Assembly: GCA_040905925.1 (NCBI GenBank)
Contig: JBBDQO010000042.1
Coordinates: forward strand, 1-45,383
Direction of reading: 5' to 3'
DNA: 45,383 nucleotides
DNA from: JALYNX01 sp040905925
GTDB lineage: Bacteria > Actinomycetota > Acidimicrobiia > Spongiisociales > ZC4RG35
Both the position numbers and the translations under genes were made by a program. This document shows positions 31,009 through 38,685 of the stretch, piece after piece. The notes below the pieces were generated by a model. It was not told where the DNA came from. It saw nothing but the letters and a program-made list of their open reading frames with translations, and ran no database searches. Numbering within the stretch: the first letter of the stretch is position 1; each line of letters starts with the position of its first letter.

Positions 31009-32184
31009 ATGCCGGTTGATCGTCGCGCCCGGGCCGCTGTTGTGGCCACGGCGCTAACCCTTCTCGTCGCCATCTTCTCGGTCGACTACACCGTGCGTCA
31101 AGGCGACACTCTCGGCCGGATCGCCCGGGACAATGATGTCTCGCTATCGGACCTGGTCGCCGCCAACAACCTCTCCAACCCGGACCTGATCCGCCCTGGC
31201 CAAGTGTTGGTGATACCCACCAAGGATCGGATCCACATGGTCGCCCGGGGCGACAGCCTCTACCGAATCGCAGCCACCTATGGGACCACCGTCGCCACCC
31301 TGATCAAGACCAACAACCTCGCCAACCCCAATCTGATCTACCCCGGCCAACAACTGGTCGTCCCCGGGACGACCGGCTCGGGATCCGTAGGCTCGGGGGG
31401 CTCATCGGGTGGCTCGGACGGGGAGAGCAACGGCCCCAACCAGAAACCGGACGGGAGCTATACCCGCTCCGGCCGCTATCACATCGTGCAGAAAGGCGAG
31501 ACTCTCGAGGAGATCGCCGCCCAATACAGCGGTGTGAGCGTGAAGGACATCACGACGGCCAACGGGATCACGAATCAGGTGATCTACACCGGGACCCGGC
31601 TCTTCCTCGACGGGCCCACGCTTACCGCAACCGGAACCACCGGCTCGGGCACCTACACCGTCCAGAGGGGCGACCGCCTCGGCGATATCGCCACTCGCTA
31701 TGGGACATCGATCTCCAAGATCGCGTCCTCCAACGGCATTACCAACGTGAACCTGATCCGGGCGGGTCAGAGACTCGAGGTCCCCGGGGGCGGCAACACC
31801 TGGGTCTGCCCGGTAGCGGACGCCAGCTTTTTCAACGACTGGGGATTCCCCCGCGCCGGTGGAACCCGGTTCCACGAGGGCAATGACCTGTTCACCACCT
31901 ACAGCGCCCCGATCCTGGCCCCGGTGTCAGGGACCGTGGGGTTCAAGACGGGGCCGCTGGGTGGTCTCCAGTTCAATCTGAAGGGGAGCGACGGCGTGGA
32001 GTACATCGGAAGCCATCTCTCCGCCAAGGAAAGGGACGGGCGAGTCAACGCCGGTGACATCATCGGGTACGTTGGGACCTCGGGCAACGCCCAAGGGACC
32101 CACCCCCATCTCCATTTCGGGATGTACCTGGGTGGCCTGGCGATCAACCCCTATCCGACCCTGATCGCCAACGGGTGCAAGTAG
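31009..32184 (+). CDS. LysM-repeat M23 peptidoglycan endopeptidase
   Basis: A 391-residue exported protein. An N-terminal hydrophobic segment (residues 9-24) acts as signal or anchor. Four LysM domains follow at about 26-70, 75-119, 156-202 and 215-259; a Gly/Ser-rich linker (121-150) separates the second and third. The C-terminal M23/LytM domain has the Zn ligands His289 and Asp293 (HEGND) and the HPHLHF motif (365-370). It should bind peptidoglycan and cut cross-links, or act as an LytM activator of amidases. The ATG at 31009 has GGAG about 11 nt upstream. It begins 47 bp after rlmN; no riboswitch-like leader was evident there. Confidence 0.9.
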   Translation: MPVDRRARAAVVATALTLLVAIFSVDYTVRQGDTLGRIARDNDVSLSDLVAANNLSNPDLIRPGQVLVIPTKDRIHMVARGDSLYRIAATYGTTVATLIKTNNLANPNLIYPGQQLVVPGTTGSGSVGSGGSSGGSDGESNGPNQKPDGSYTRSGRYHIVQKGETLEEIAAQYSGVSVKDITTANGITNQVIYTGTRLFLDGPTLTATGTTGSGTYTVQRGDRLGDIATRYGTSISKIASSNGITNVNLIRAGQRLEVPGGGNTWVCPVADASFFNDWGFPRAGGTRFHEGNDLFTTYSAPILAPVSGTVGFKTGPLGGLQFNLKGSDGVEYIGSHLSAKERDGRVNAGDIIGYVGTSGNAQGTHPHLHFGMYLGGLAINPYPTLIANGCK

Positions 32185-32196
32185 GCCCCTTTTTCC

Positions 32197-32799
32197 TTAG
32201 TTCGGGCGCTTCAACTCGAAACGGTCCCGGGTGGTCACATAGGAGATTCCCGAGAGACGCCCGATGGCGCGGATCACCTCGGGGTTGACCCGACTTCCGT
32301 CGAGGGCATCGTCACGGACATGGATCATCACCACCTCCCCCAGGACCATCCTGGTCTCGACACCGATGTCGATCACCTCGATGACCCGGCATTCCAGATT
32401 GGCCGGGGCCTCTCCGACCATCGGCGCGTCGACCACCGTTCCCATCACCGGGGTCAAACCGGCGATCACGAACTCGTCTTCGTCCGGGGCGAAGGTCCCC
32501 GAGGACTTGTTCATGGCATCGGCCAGGTCCTCGGACACGATGTTCACGGTGAACACCCCTGATTCTTCGGCGAATGCGACTGAGTCCTTGGGTCGGTCGA
32601 AATGACGCCCCGCTGAGAAGAGGACGATTGGTGGTTCGCTGGAGACCGCGTTGAAGAAGGAGAATGGGGCGAGGTTGAGCTTCCCGTTGTCCGCCTTGGT
32701 TCCAATCCAACCGATCGGTCTCGGGATCACCAGGCCGGTCAGCAGCTTGTAGTAATCGTTCGACTCCCCGGTCGTCGGATCGAAGGATCTCTTGTTCAA
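32197..32799 (-). CDS. flavin reductase-like (DIM6/NTAB) FMN-binding protein
   Basis: A 200-residue split-barrel flavoprotein. Visible are the FMN-binding LVIPRPIGWIGTKA, APFSFFNAVSSEPP, KDSVAFAEESGVFTVNIV and LECRVIEV segments of the flavin-reductase-like domain family. It may reduce free flavin or act as a flavin-dependent oxygenase partner. The TTG start overlaps the DUF885 stop (TTGA), so it is the second gene of that unit. It converges on the LysM-M23 gene with 12 bp between stops. Confidence 0.85.
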   Translation of the reverse strand: MNKRSFDPTTGESNDYYKLLTGLVIPRPIGWIGTKADNGKLNLAPFSFFNAVSSEPPIVLFSAGRHFDRPKDSVAFAEESGVFTVNIVSEDLADAMNKSSGTFAPDEDEFVIAGLTPVMGTVVDAPMVGEAPANLECRVIEVIDIGVETRMVLGEVVMIHVRDDALDGSRVNPEVIRAIGRLSGISYVTTRDRFELKRPN

Positions 32800-34448
32800 A
32801 CCATGGCCTCCCGCAGGTGATCGAGACGGATGGCCCCGGCCTCCAGCATCCTGCGGTGGAAGCCTTTTCGATCAAAGGCCGCGCCGTCGCGGGTCATGAC
32901 CTGATCCCGGATGTCGAGGATCACGCGCTCGCCCACCTTGTAAGAGATGGCCTGGCCGTACCAGCCGAGATAGCGCTTCACCTCCGATTCAGCGACATCG
33001 CGAGCTTGAAGCCCTACCTTCTCGATGTAGTCGACAGCTTTCTCGTAATCCCAAACCGTGCCGGCATGAAGGGGGGCGTCTGCTGGGATGGCGAGCCGAA
33101 GTTGGGTGCCGATATCGAGCACCACACGGGTGGCCCGGAACAACTGGCTGGCCAGCAGACCCAATCGGTATTCGGGCTTCTCGAAGTAGCCCAATTCGTC
33201 CATCAAACGCTCCGCGTATAGCGCCCAGCCCTCGCCTGATCCGGAGTACCAGATGAACAGCCGGTGAAACCTCGACATCTGGTCCCGATTGATGACCGAG
33301 ATCCCCACCTGGAGATGGTGCCCCGGGAAGCCCTCGTGATAGGCCGTTGTGACTTCGGACCAGTAAGGGATCCTGATCCGCTCTCCTGGTGCATACCAGA
33401 TCGACCCAGGGCGGGAGAGATCCTCCGATGGGGAGTGGTACCAGGCACCGAGACTGCCGCCGGGAGGCGCCAGATTGACCGTCACCCGCTTCAACGGCTC
33501 CGGCACGTCGAAATGGGTGCCATCCAACTGTTGCACCGCGGTGTCCTGGATCTCCTGAACGAAACGGGCAAATGCCTCGTGGTCGGGGGCCGCCTGCGCC
33601 GGGTCGGTATCGAGGGCCTCGATGACCTCCTCGACGCTCTTCGAGTCGTCGATCTCGGCGGCGGTCGCTCTCATCTCCTCACGAAGCCGGTGCACCTCGG
33701 ACCAACCCCACTCGTAAGTCTCGTCAGGGTCGATGTCGAGGCCCAGAAAGTCGTCGACACCGAGCAGATAGCGCTCCTCCCCCACCGGATCTTCGGGGGT
33801 GGCTCCCGGCAAGTAGGTGTGCTCCAACCAATCCGCGAATTCGTGGCTGGCCACCCGCGCCTTGTTCACGGCACCAACCAGCCTCTCGAGATCACCTCCT
33901 TTGGACGAAGCGTCATCGGGATAGCCCCCGAACCGCGAGTCTTCCCCGGCCACGGCCCGAGCCTGTTCGATCAGGGTCTGGGCCTGGCGTTGGGCCGCGG
34001 TCAGCCCTTCGTCGAGCCCGACAGCGAGACTTTGCCGGTATCCCTCGAGCATCTCCCCAAAGGTCTCGAGACGGGCGGCGATGTTGGACCATGCCTGCTC
34101 GCCCTCCTTGGACATGACGTCGAAGGCATCGCGAGCCCTTTGAAACGGGCTGTAGATGTGGTTGAGGTCGTACTTCCACTTGCCACGCTCGTGGACCGTC
34201 ACCTTCTTCTCCATCCACGACGAGAGCACCTTGGCCGCCATTGCTTCCTTGGGATCGGGATGAGTCAGATGGGGAAGGAGCTCGGCTCGAGTCACCCTGG
34301 CCAGGTCGGCCCGAGCCGCCTCACCGTCCGGCGAGAAATCGTCCCAAAGGTGATCGCGTCCCGGCAGGCCCTTCATGGTGGCTTCGATCGGGGTCAGGTC
34401 CGACCACTGCTCGGTAAATCGATCTGAGATCTCAAAGGGTGTGCGCAT
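32796..34448 (-). CDS. DUF885 family metallopeptidase-like protein
   Basis: A 550-residue protein of the DUF885 family, related to zinc carboxypeptidase-like gluzincins. The metal motif HEGFPGHHLQ lies in TTAYHEGFPGHH, and the family segments WYHSPSEDLSRPGSIWY and EGWALYAERLMDELGYF follow. No signal peptide is visible, so it is probably cytoplasmic and cleaves small peptides or modified amino acids. The ATG at 34448 has GAGGAG just upstream and a TACCCT hexamer (34477-34472) 23 nt before it, making it a leadered gene, unlike its divergent neighbour. Confidence 0.85.
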   Translation of the reverse strand: MRTPFEISDRFTEQWSDLTPIEATMKGLPGRDHLWDDFSPDGEAARADLARVTRAELLPHLTHPDPKEAMAAKVLSSWMEKKVTVHERGKWKYDLNHIYSPFQRARDAFDVMSKEGEQAWSNIAARLETFGEMLEGYRQSLAVGLDEGLTAAQRQAQTLIEQARAVAGEDSRFGGYPDDASSKGGDLERLVGAVNKARVASHEFADWLEHTYLPGATPEDPVGEERYLLGVDDFLGLDIDPDETYEWGWSEVHRLREEMRATAAEIDDSKSVEEVIEALDTDPAQAAPDHEAFARFVQEIQDTAVQQLDGTHFDVPEPLKRVTVNLAPPGGSLGAWYHSPSEDLSRPGSIWYAPGERIRIPYWSEVTTAYHEGFPGHHLQVGISVINRDQMSRFHRLFIWYSGSGEGWALYAERLMDELGYFEKPEYRLGLLASQLFRATRVVLDIGTQLRLAIPADAPLHAGTVWDYEKAVDYIEKVGLQARDVAESEVKRYLGWYGQAISYKVGERVILDIRDQVMTRDGAAFDRKGFHRRMLEAGAIRLDHLREAMV

Positions 34449-34471
34449 GGTCTCCTCGAACGGGGTCCCCG

Positions 34472-34507
34472 AGGGTAGACGGCTGACTCTTTGGTGTCGG
34501 ATACCCT
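34472..34507. promoter_or_regulatory. divergent TACCCT -10 pair between DUF885 and kinase genes
   Basis: AGGGTA (34472-34477) and TACCCT (34502-34507) are outward-facing copies of the same hexamer. The rightward copy ends 7 nt before GTG 34515 without a ribosome binding site; the leftward one leads into a 23-nt leader with GAGGAG. Confidence 0.45.
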
Positions 34508-34514
34508 CCCCAGC

Positions 34515-35561
34515 GTGGGTGATCTGATCCCGGTCCGTGACGACGAGCGATTCGACGTTGACCGACTCGTCGAGTGGATGGAGGGCCAGCCCGAGCTCCC
34601 CCATGGGACTCCTCGGATAGAGCAGTTTGGGGGCGGAAAGGCGAACCTCACCTATCTCTTGACCTTCCCCAACGGGTCGGAGCTGGTGCTGCGACGCCCT
34701 CCTCTGGGACCGGTGGCCCCCGGAGCCCACGACATGGCCCGGGAATACCGGGTCCTTTCCAACCTCTGGCAAGAGTTCCCCAGAGCCCCGAGGGCGCTCG
34801 CCTTCTCCGACGACAATTCCTTGATCGGCTCGCCATTCTTCGTCATGGAGCGAAGAGACGGGGTTGTGGTGCGCGGGCTGGTGCCGTCTGAGTTCGGGGG
34901 TGGTGAGGATGCCGATTCCAACCGAAAGCTCTCAGCAGTCGTAGTCGACACCCTGGCCGAATTCCATGCGGTCGCGCCGACACGAGCCGGGCTCGGGGAG
35001 TTCGGTCACCCTGAGGGCTTTCTGAGACGCCAGGTGGAGGGGTGGGCCGAACGCTGGAACCAGGCCAAGGACGAGGAAGACGGCACATCCGAGGAGGTGG
35101 CCCGATGGCTCGAAGCCAATCTGCCTCTCTCCGAAGAGGTAACGCTTCTCCACAACGACTGGCGGCTGGACAACATGGCGGTGGCACGGGACGACCCCGG
35201 GGTTTGTGTTGCGGTCTACGACTGGGATATGGCCACCCGGGGAGACCCCCTCGCCGACCTGGGGACGTTGATGGCCTCCTGGTACGACCCCGGCGAGGAG
35301 AGATCGGCGCTCAACCCGATGCCCACCGATTCGCCGGGTTGGCTCGACCGGCGGACCGCGGTCACCCGCTATGGCGAGAGGGCGGGGCGGGATCTCAGCG
35401 CGGTCGACTGGTACATCGTGTTCGGCACCTGGAAGCTGGGGATCGTGTTACAGCAGATCTATATCCGTTGGGTGCGGGGCCAGACCCGGGATTCGCGCTT
35501 CTCGGTTCTGGGTGAGGGGGCGCGCACCTTGTTCCGGGTGGCCGCTCAACGAAGGGGATGA
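34515..35561 (+). CDS. aminoglycoside-phosphotransferase-fold kinase (ACAD10-like)
   Basis: A 348-residue APH-family kinase. The nucleotide-binding start is GGGKANLTYLL, the catalytic loop is HNDWRLDN (His213-Asn220, with Asp215 as base) and the metal-binding DWDMATRGDPLADLG starts at Asp236. The overall pattern matches the ACAD10-type group that phosphorylates small hydroxylated molecules rather than antibiotics, so the substrate is uncertain. The GTG at 34515 is preferred because TACCCT lies 7 nt upstream; TTG 34491 and GTG 34494 would add eight and seven residues. Its 3' end abuts palindromic repeat copy 3. Confidence 0.82.
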   Translation: MGDLIPVRDDERFDVDRLVEWMEGQPELPHGTPRIEQFGGGKANLTYLLTFPNGSELVLRRPPLGPVAPGAHDMAREYRVLSNLWQEFPRAPRALAFSDDNSLIGSPFFVMERRDGVVVRGLVPSEFGGGEDADSNRKLSAVVVDTLAEFHAVAPTRAGLGEFGHPEGFLRRQVEGWAERWNQAKDEEDGTSEEVARWLEANLPLSEEVTLLHNDWRLDNMAVARDDPGVCVAVYDWDMATRGDPLADLGTLMASWYDPGEERSALNPMPTDSPGWLDRRTAVTRYGERAGRDLSAVDWYIVFGTWKLGIVLQQIYIRWVRGQTRDSRFSVLGEGARTLFRVAAQRRG

Positions 35562-35574
35562 GCGCCCCTTCTCA

Positions 35575-35622
35575 TTCTGGCGCGGAGATATGGACCTCTG
35601 GGTCTAGATGTCCGCGCCAAAA
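35575..35622. repeat. palindromic repeat, copy 3 (orientation B)
   Basis: Inverse orientation to copies 1 and 2: TTCT-GGCGCGGAGAT on the left, ATGTCCGCGCC-AAAA on the right (one arm mismatch), with CCTCTGGG in the centre. On the left it also carries the shared flank (GCGCCCCTTCTCATTCTGG). It lies 14 bp after the kinase stop and overlaps the AbiEi/DUF559-like stop codon. Confidence 0.8.
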
Positions 35623-36584
35623 CGAAGGGGGTTCCCCCGTTCTGGCGCGGAGATAAAGACCTCTGGGTCGACAACGCCGCGCGAGAACGCGTGGATTCGC
35701 CCTCGCACCGCCTCTGGATCGGACCAGATCTCGTGTTCCCAGATAATGAGAAGCTCGAATCCGGCGTCAACTAGTCCTCGGAAGCGCACTTCATCGCGAA
35801 TTCGGTCTGAGGGGGAACCGTGATAGCGATCCGATAGGACCTCCACGATTCGATTCGAGCGCTCAACCTGGAAGTCCACCCGGCCGATCCAAACCTCGCC
35901 TCCGACATTCACCTGGCGGCGCAGGACTACACCCACGTCGTGGGCCAGCCTGCTCACTCGCGCCTCGAGACCGGACTCCGGCGGTATGAAGCTCTGGTCA
36001 CGCGCCTCCAGCAGACTCCTCATCACCCGAATCCCATTCCGGCCCCGCTGCGCCAGATGTCCCAGAAGCTCGTGAAGCTGGCCATAGGTGACAAGTCTCA
36101 TCGACCATGCATTGTCGATCGCCCTCTCGACCCTTCCACAGTGTTCCGTCCCAGCCAACAAGAACAGGGTCAGCGCAGGCGATGTGACGGGCACGCTGCG
36201 AAACGACGTGAGATGCTCGACGGGGAGGTCTCGGTGGTAATGGACGACCGTGAGCCGCGATCGTTGCGTAACGCCCTGCCATGGGATCACTGTGTGAAGC
36301 GGGCTTACCAGAGCAAAGCCGGGCAGGCCCCACCACGACGCGGCCGAGACGTGCGACAGGTACGCCATTCCAGGCGAGTCGAGCACCGCTGCCATTGCCT
36401 TCGTCGATTCATGCTCTGGTGCGCCTGCGAGTCGCAAGACTTCCGCCGACATTCGGACCAGCATCCCCGAAGCGAGGCGGTGCCCAATCTGATCAGGCGA
36501 AACGCCCATCTCCCACAGTTGCCGTCGACCAACGACGCCGTGCTGACGTTCGGCAAGCGCACGAAGCACGTGATCCACCCCCAC
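35604..36584 (-). CDS. AbiEi-antitoxin-like N-terminal / DUF559-like C-terminal protein
   Basis: A 326-residue protein. The N-terminal winged-helix part (LAERQHGVVGRRQLWEMGVSPDQIGHRLASGMLVRM) is typical of AbiEi-type IV antitoxin regulators. The C-terminal part (WIGRVDFQVERSNRIVEVLSD then DRIRDEVRFRGLVDAGFELLIIWEHEI) has the vsr-like DUF559 nuclease-fold pattern. No AbiEii toxin gene is adjacent. The last 27 or so codons lie in repeat copies 3 and 4 (tail ISAPERGNPLRFGADI), so insertion of repeats appears to have rewritten its C-terminus. Local base composition looks less GC-rich than its neighbours. Flanking repeats are in opposite orientation, which suggests a mobile or repeat-linked cassette. 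GTG start. Confidence 0.7.
   Translation of the reverse strand: MGVDHVLRALAERQHGVVGRRQLWEMGVSPDQIGHRLASGMLVRMSAEVLRLAGAPEHESTKAMAAVLDSPGMAYLSHVSAASWWGLPGFALVSPLHTVIPWQGVTQRSRLTVVHYHRDLPVEHLTSFRSVPVTSPALTLFLLAGTEHCGRVERAIDNAWSMRLVTYGQLHELLGHLAQRGRNGIRVMRSLLEARDQSFIPPESGLEARVSRLAHDVGVVLRRQVNVGGEVWIGRVDFQVERSNRIVEVLSDRYHGSPSDRIRDEVRFRGLVDAGFELLIIWEHEIWSDPEAVRGRIHAFSRGVVDPEVFISAPERGNPLRFGADI
35640..35687. repeat. palindromic repeat, copy 4 (orientation B, degenerate right arm)
   Basis: TTCTGGCGCGGAGAT and the CCTCTGGG centre are kept, but the right arm has decayed to AACGCCGCGCGAGAA. The whole copy lies inside the coding sequence of the AbiEi/DUF559-like gene, near its 3' end. Confidence 0.7.
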
Positions 36585-36658
36585 CCTGCAACTCGTACAC
36601 GACCGAGCCAGTCAGGGCAACCCCTATGAATCCGTGCTCCCCTTCTGGCCTTCTGCCG

Positions 36659-36706
36659 TTTTGGCGCGGAGATATCGACCTCGGGGTCGATATCTCCGCG
36701 CCAGAA
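36659..36706. repeat. palindromic repeat, copy 5 (orientation A, perfect)
   Basis: The cleanest copy: 18-bp perfect arms (36663-36680 and 36685-36702) around the 4-nt loop TCGG; the outer TTTT/AGAA extends it with one mismatch. It starts 4 bp beyond the phosphofructokinase stop, so as RNA it would form a strong hairpin at that gene's 3' end, though no T tract follows on the minus strand. Confidence 0.88.
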
Positions 36707-36710
36707 CAGT

Positions 36711-37859
36711 TCAGTAGAGGAACATCGGTTTGCCCATCACGTGGCGGACCTTCGGCTGATAAGCGTCGAGGTCGTACAACTCGTCGACGTCGACCCGCTT
36801 CACGCCTTCACGGGTCACGCCGATTGGCACATCGGTGTAGGTGCCGCCCCGCAAGGCGACCATCCGCCCGTGGGCCCCTTCCACTGCCAGATCGGAGGCC
36901 ATGACGGCGTAGTTGTTGGCGACCATCAGATCCAGCGAGTCGGGGGCGCCGGACCGCATGAGGTAGCCGATCTGTTGATACAGGATCCCCTCTCCAGTTC
37001 GCTCCTTGAGCAACTCTCCGGTGAGGGCGCCGATCCCGCCGAGCTTGCGGTGACCGTATGCATCCTCGTCCCCGGTCAACAGAATGTCGCCCTGCACGAG
37101 ACGTGCTCCTTCGGAGATGGTCATCATCGCGTAATTGGACGGGTTGGCCGCCTGGTCCCCCTGGAGGAAGGCGGCCAGTTTGTCGATCTCGAAGGGAACC
37201 TCTGAGATGATCGCCCGATCCACCCCGGAGAGGTAGGCGGTGATCAGTGACGTCTCACCGCTGTACCGCCCGAACAGTTCTACCACTGCGACCCGCTCGT
37301 GTGAGCCGGCGGCGGTGCGCAGGCTGTGGATGAACTGGACTCCGCGGGTGACGGCCGTGGAGAAGCCGATGCAGTAATCGGTGCCGTGGACGTCGTTGTC
37401 CATGGTCTTGGGAATGGCGATCACAGGGACTCCTTCCTCATGGAGCCGAAGCCCGTAGGACAGGGTGTCGTCACCACCGATCGGGATAAGCACATCGATC
37501 TTGTGGGTCTCCAACACGCGCAGCACGTGTGGCGTGATGTCGTGGGGGCCCGGCCCGTCGAAGTCCTGGGCCAGGAAAGCCGGGACTTCCGCAGTCTTCA
37601 CCTTGGCCGGGTTGGTCCGGGAGCTGTGGAGAAATGTCCCCCCCGTCCGGTCGATGGTCCGCACCGTGGCACAATCCAGTGGGACGAGGTTCGCCTCACC
37701 GGACTTCGGGTCGTCGGGATTGGTTTCGGCCAGGCCTCCCCATCCTCTTCGAATCCCAACCACCTGGTGACCCTCGCCGACGACGCGATTCACCACTGCC
37801 TTGATACAGGCGTTGAGGCCGGGAACGTCACCCCCACCGGTCAAGATTCCAATCCGCAT
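36711..37859 (-). CDS. pfp: 6-phosphofructokinase, pyrophosphate-dependent by residue pattern
   Basis: A 382-residue PFK. Counting from one residue upstream, the phosphoryl-donor loop is GGDDT (129-133) and the catalytic loop is PKTMDND (151-157). In this family Asp after GGD together with Lys before TxDND mark PPi-dependent enzymes, while ATP enzymes have GGDGS and PGTxDND. So it probably phosphorylates fructose 6-phosphate with PPi, reversibly. LTGGGDVPGLNA and the MMTISEGARL, GYLMRSGAPDSLD segments are usual. The second of two ATGs (37859) is preferred because AGGAGG is then 5 nt away. TATCCT in the leader may be the -10. Repeat copy 5 lies directly after the stop. Confidence 0.88.
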   Translation of the reverse strand: MRIGILTGGGDVPGLNACIKAVVNRVVGEGHQVVGIRRGWGGLAETNPDDPKSGEANLVPLDCATVRTIDRTGGTFLHSSRTNPAKVKTAEVPAFLAQDFDGPGPHDITPHVLRVLETHKIDVLIPIGGDDTLSYGLRLHEEGVPVIAIPKTMDNDVHGTDYCIGFSTAVTRGVQFIHSLRTAAGSHERVAVVELFGRYSGETSLITAYLSGVDRAIISEVPFEIDKLAAFLQGDQAANPSNYAMMTISEGARLVQGDILLTGDEDAYGHRKLGGIGALTGELLKERTGEGILYQQIGYLMRSGAPDSLDLMVANNYAVMASDLAVEGAHGRMVALRGGTYTDVPIGVTREGVKRVDVDELYDLDAYQPKVRHVMGKPMFLY

Positions 37860-37964
37860 CATGTCCTCCTAGAGGGGCGAGGATATCGTGCGGCAGATCA
37901 ACCCCTGGTCATCGCCAGGTCGTGGCTGACAGGACCTAGGTGGATAGTCGCCTTCGGGTGAGGC

Positions 37965-38685
37965 TCACCGTTTAGGCGCTCGGCTCAGTCGGAGGGCGCC
38001 TGCGCCGAGCGTGAGGGCTATCACCGCGACGATGAGGACAGTCCCTGTCGAGGAGCCTGTCCTCGGTAGCTCGGTGAGTGGCGCAGTTGTGCCGGTACCA
38101 CCTCCACCTCCGGAGGTACTGGTGGTGGCTCCACTCGCTGTCGTAGTGGTGGTGGGAGTGGAGAGATCACAGAGCGGCTGTGTGAAAGTGTCGTCGTCCA
38201 AGGTCACCGCACCGGTCTGAGCGAGGGCTCGACCATGAACGGTCACGTTGGTGGTCACGCTGATCGAGGTCAGGGCAAGGATGTTCCCGACAAAGGTCGA
38301 ACCGGTACCGAGAGTGGCCGAGCTACCGACCTGCCAGAAGACGTTGCACTCCTGAGCGCCGTTGATCAGCGACACGACACTGCCGGACCCCGTGATGAGC
38401 GTCGAGTCGGTCTGGAAGATGAAGACCGAGTTCGGATCGCCTTCCCCGTCGAGAGTCAGCGTCCCTGTCAGGCTCAGTGCGCCCTGACTGGGTCCTTCGT
38501 AGACGCCTCCGACCAGGGTGAGGCCGCTGAGATCGGCGGTCGTCGTGGCGTTGATCGGGCGACCGGCGGCGTTGAGATACGCAGCCGTCAGGTCAGCTTG
38601 GGCCTGTTGAGCAACCGGGGTGCCGGCCTCGACCGTCCCCGGCGGTTGCACGATTCCTGGTGGAAACCCGGTTATCGCGCGGCTC
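37965..38685 (-). pseudogene. DUF3494 ice-binding-like LPxTG surface protein, 5'-truncated
   Basis: The readable part begins at about AITGFPPGIVQPPGTVEAGT (38685) and covers the DUF3494 beta-solenoid domain (AQADLTAAYLNAAGRP, GVYEGPSQGALSLTGTLTLDGEGDPNSVFIFQ, ECNVFWQVGSSATLGTGSTFVGNILA, VHGRALAQTGAVTLDDDTF). A Thr/Ser/Gly linker, LPRTG, a transmembrane helix and a basic tail follow, a sortase anchoring signal. Family members have a signal peptide and about 40 more residues at the front; here the DNA upstream is the antisense of an HTH gene. So the 5' end has been lost. Products of this family may bind ice or act as adhesins. The open frame runs to 38723 but that start is not credible. Confidence 0.72.

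Noticed and set aside
35604..36584. A complete type IV toxin-antitoxin system
   Set aside because: Only the AbiEi-like N-terminal domain is present; no AbiEii-type nucleotidyltransferase toxin gene lies next to it.
36659..36706. Repeat copy 5 as a plain intrinsic terminator of the phosphofructokinase gene
   Set aside because: It may stop transcription, but it has no T tract and belongs to a multi-copy family with conserved flanks, so it is listed as a repeat.
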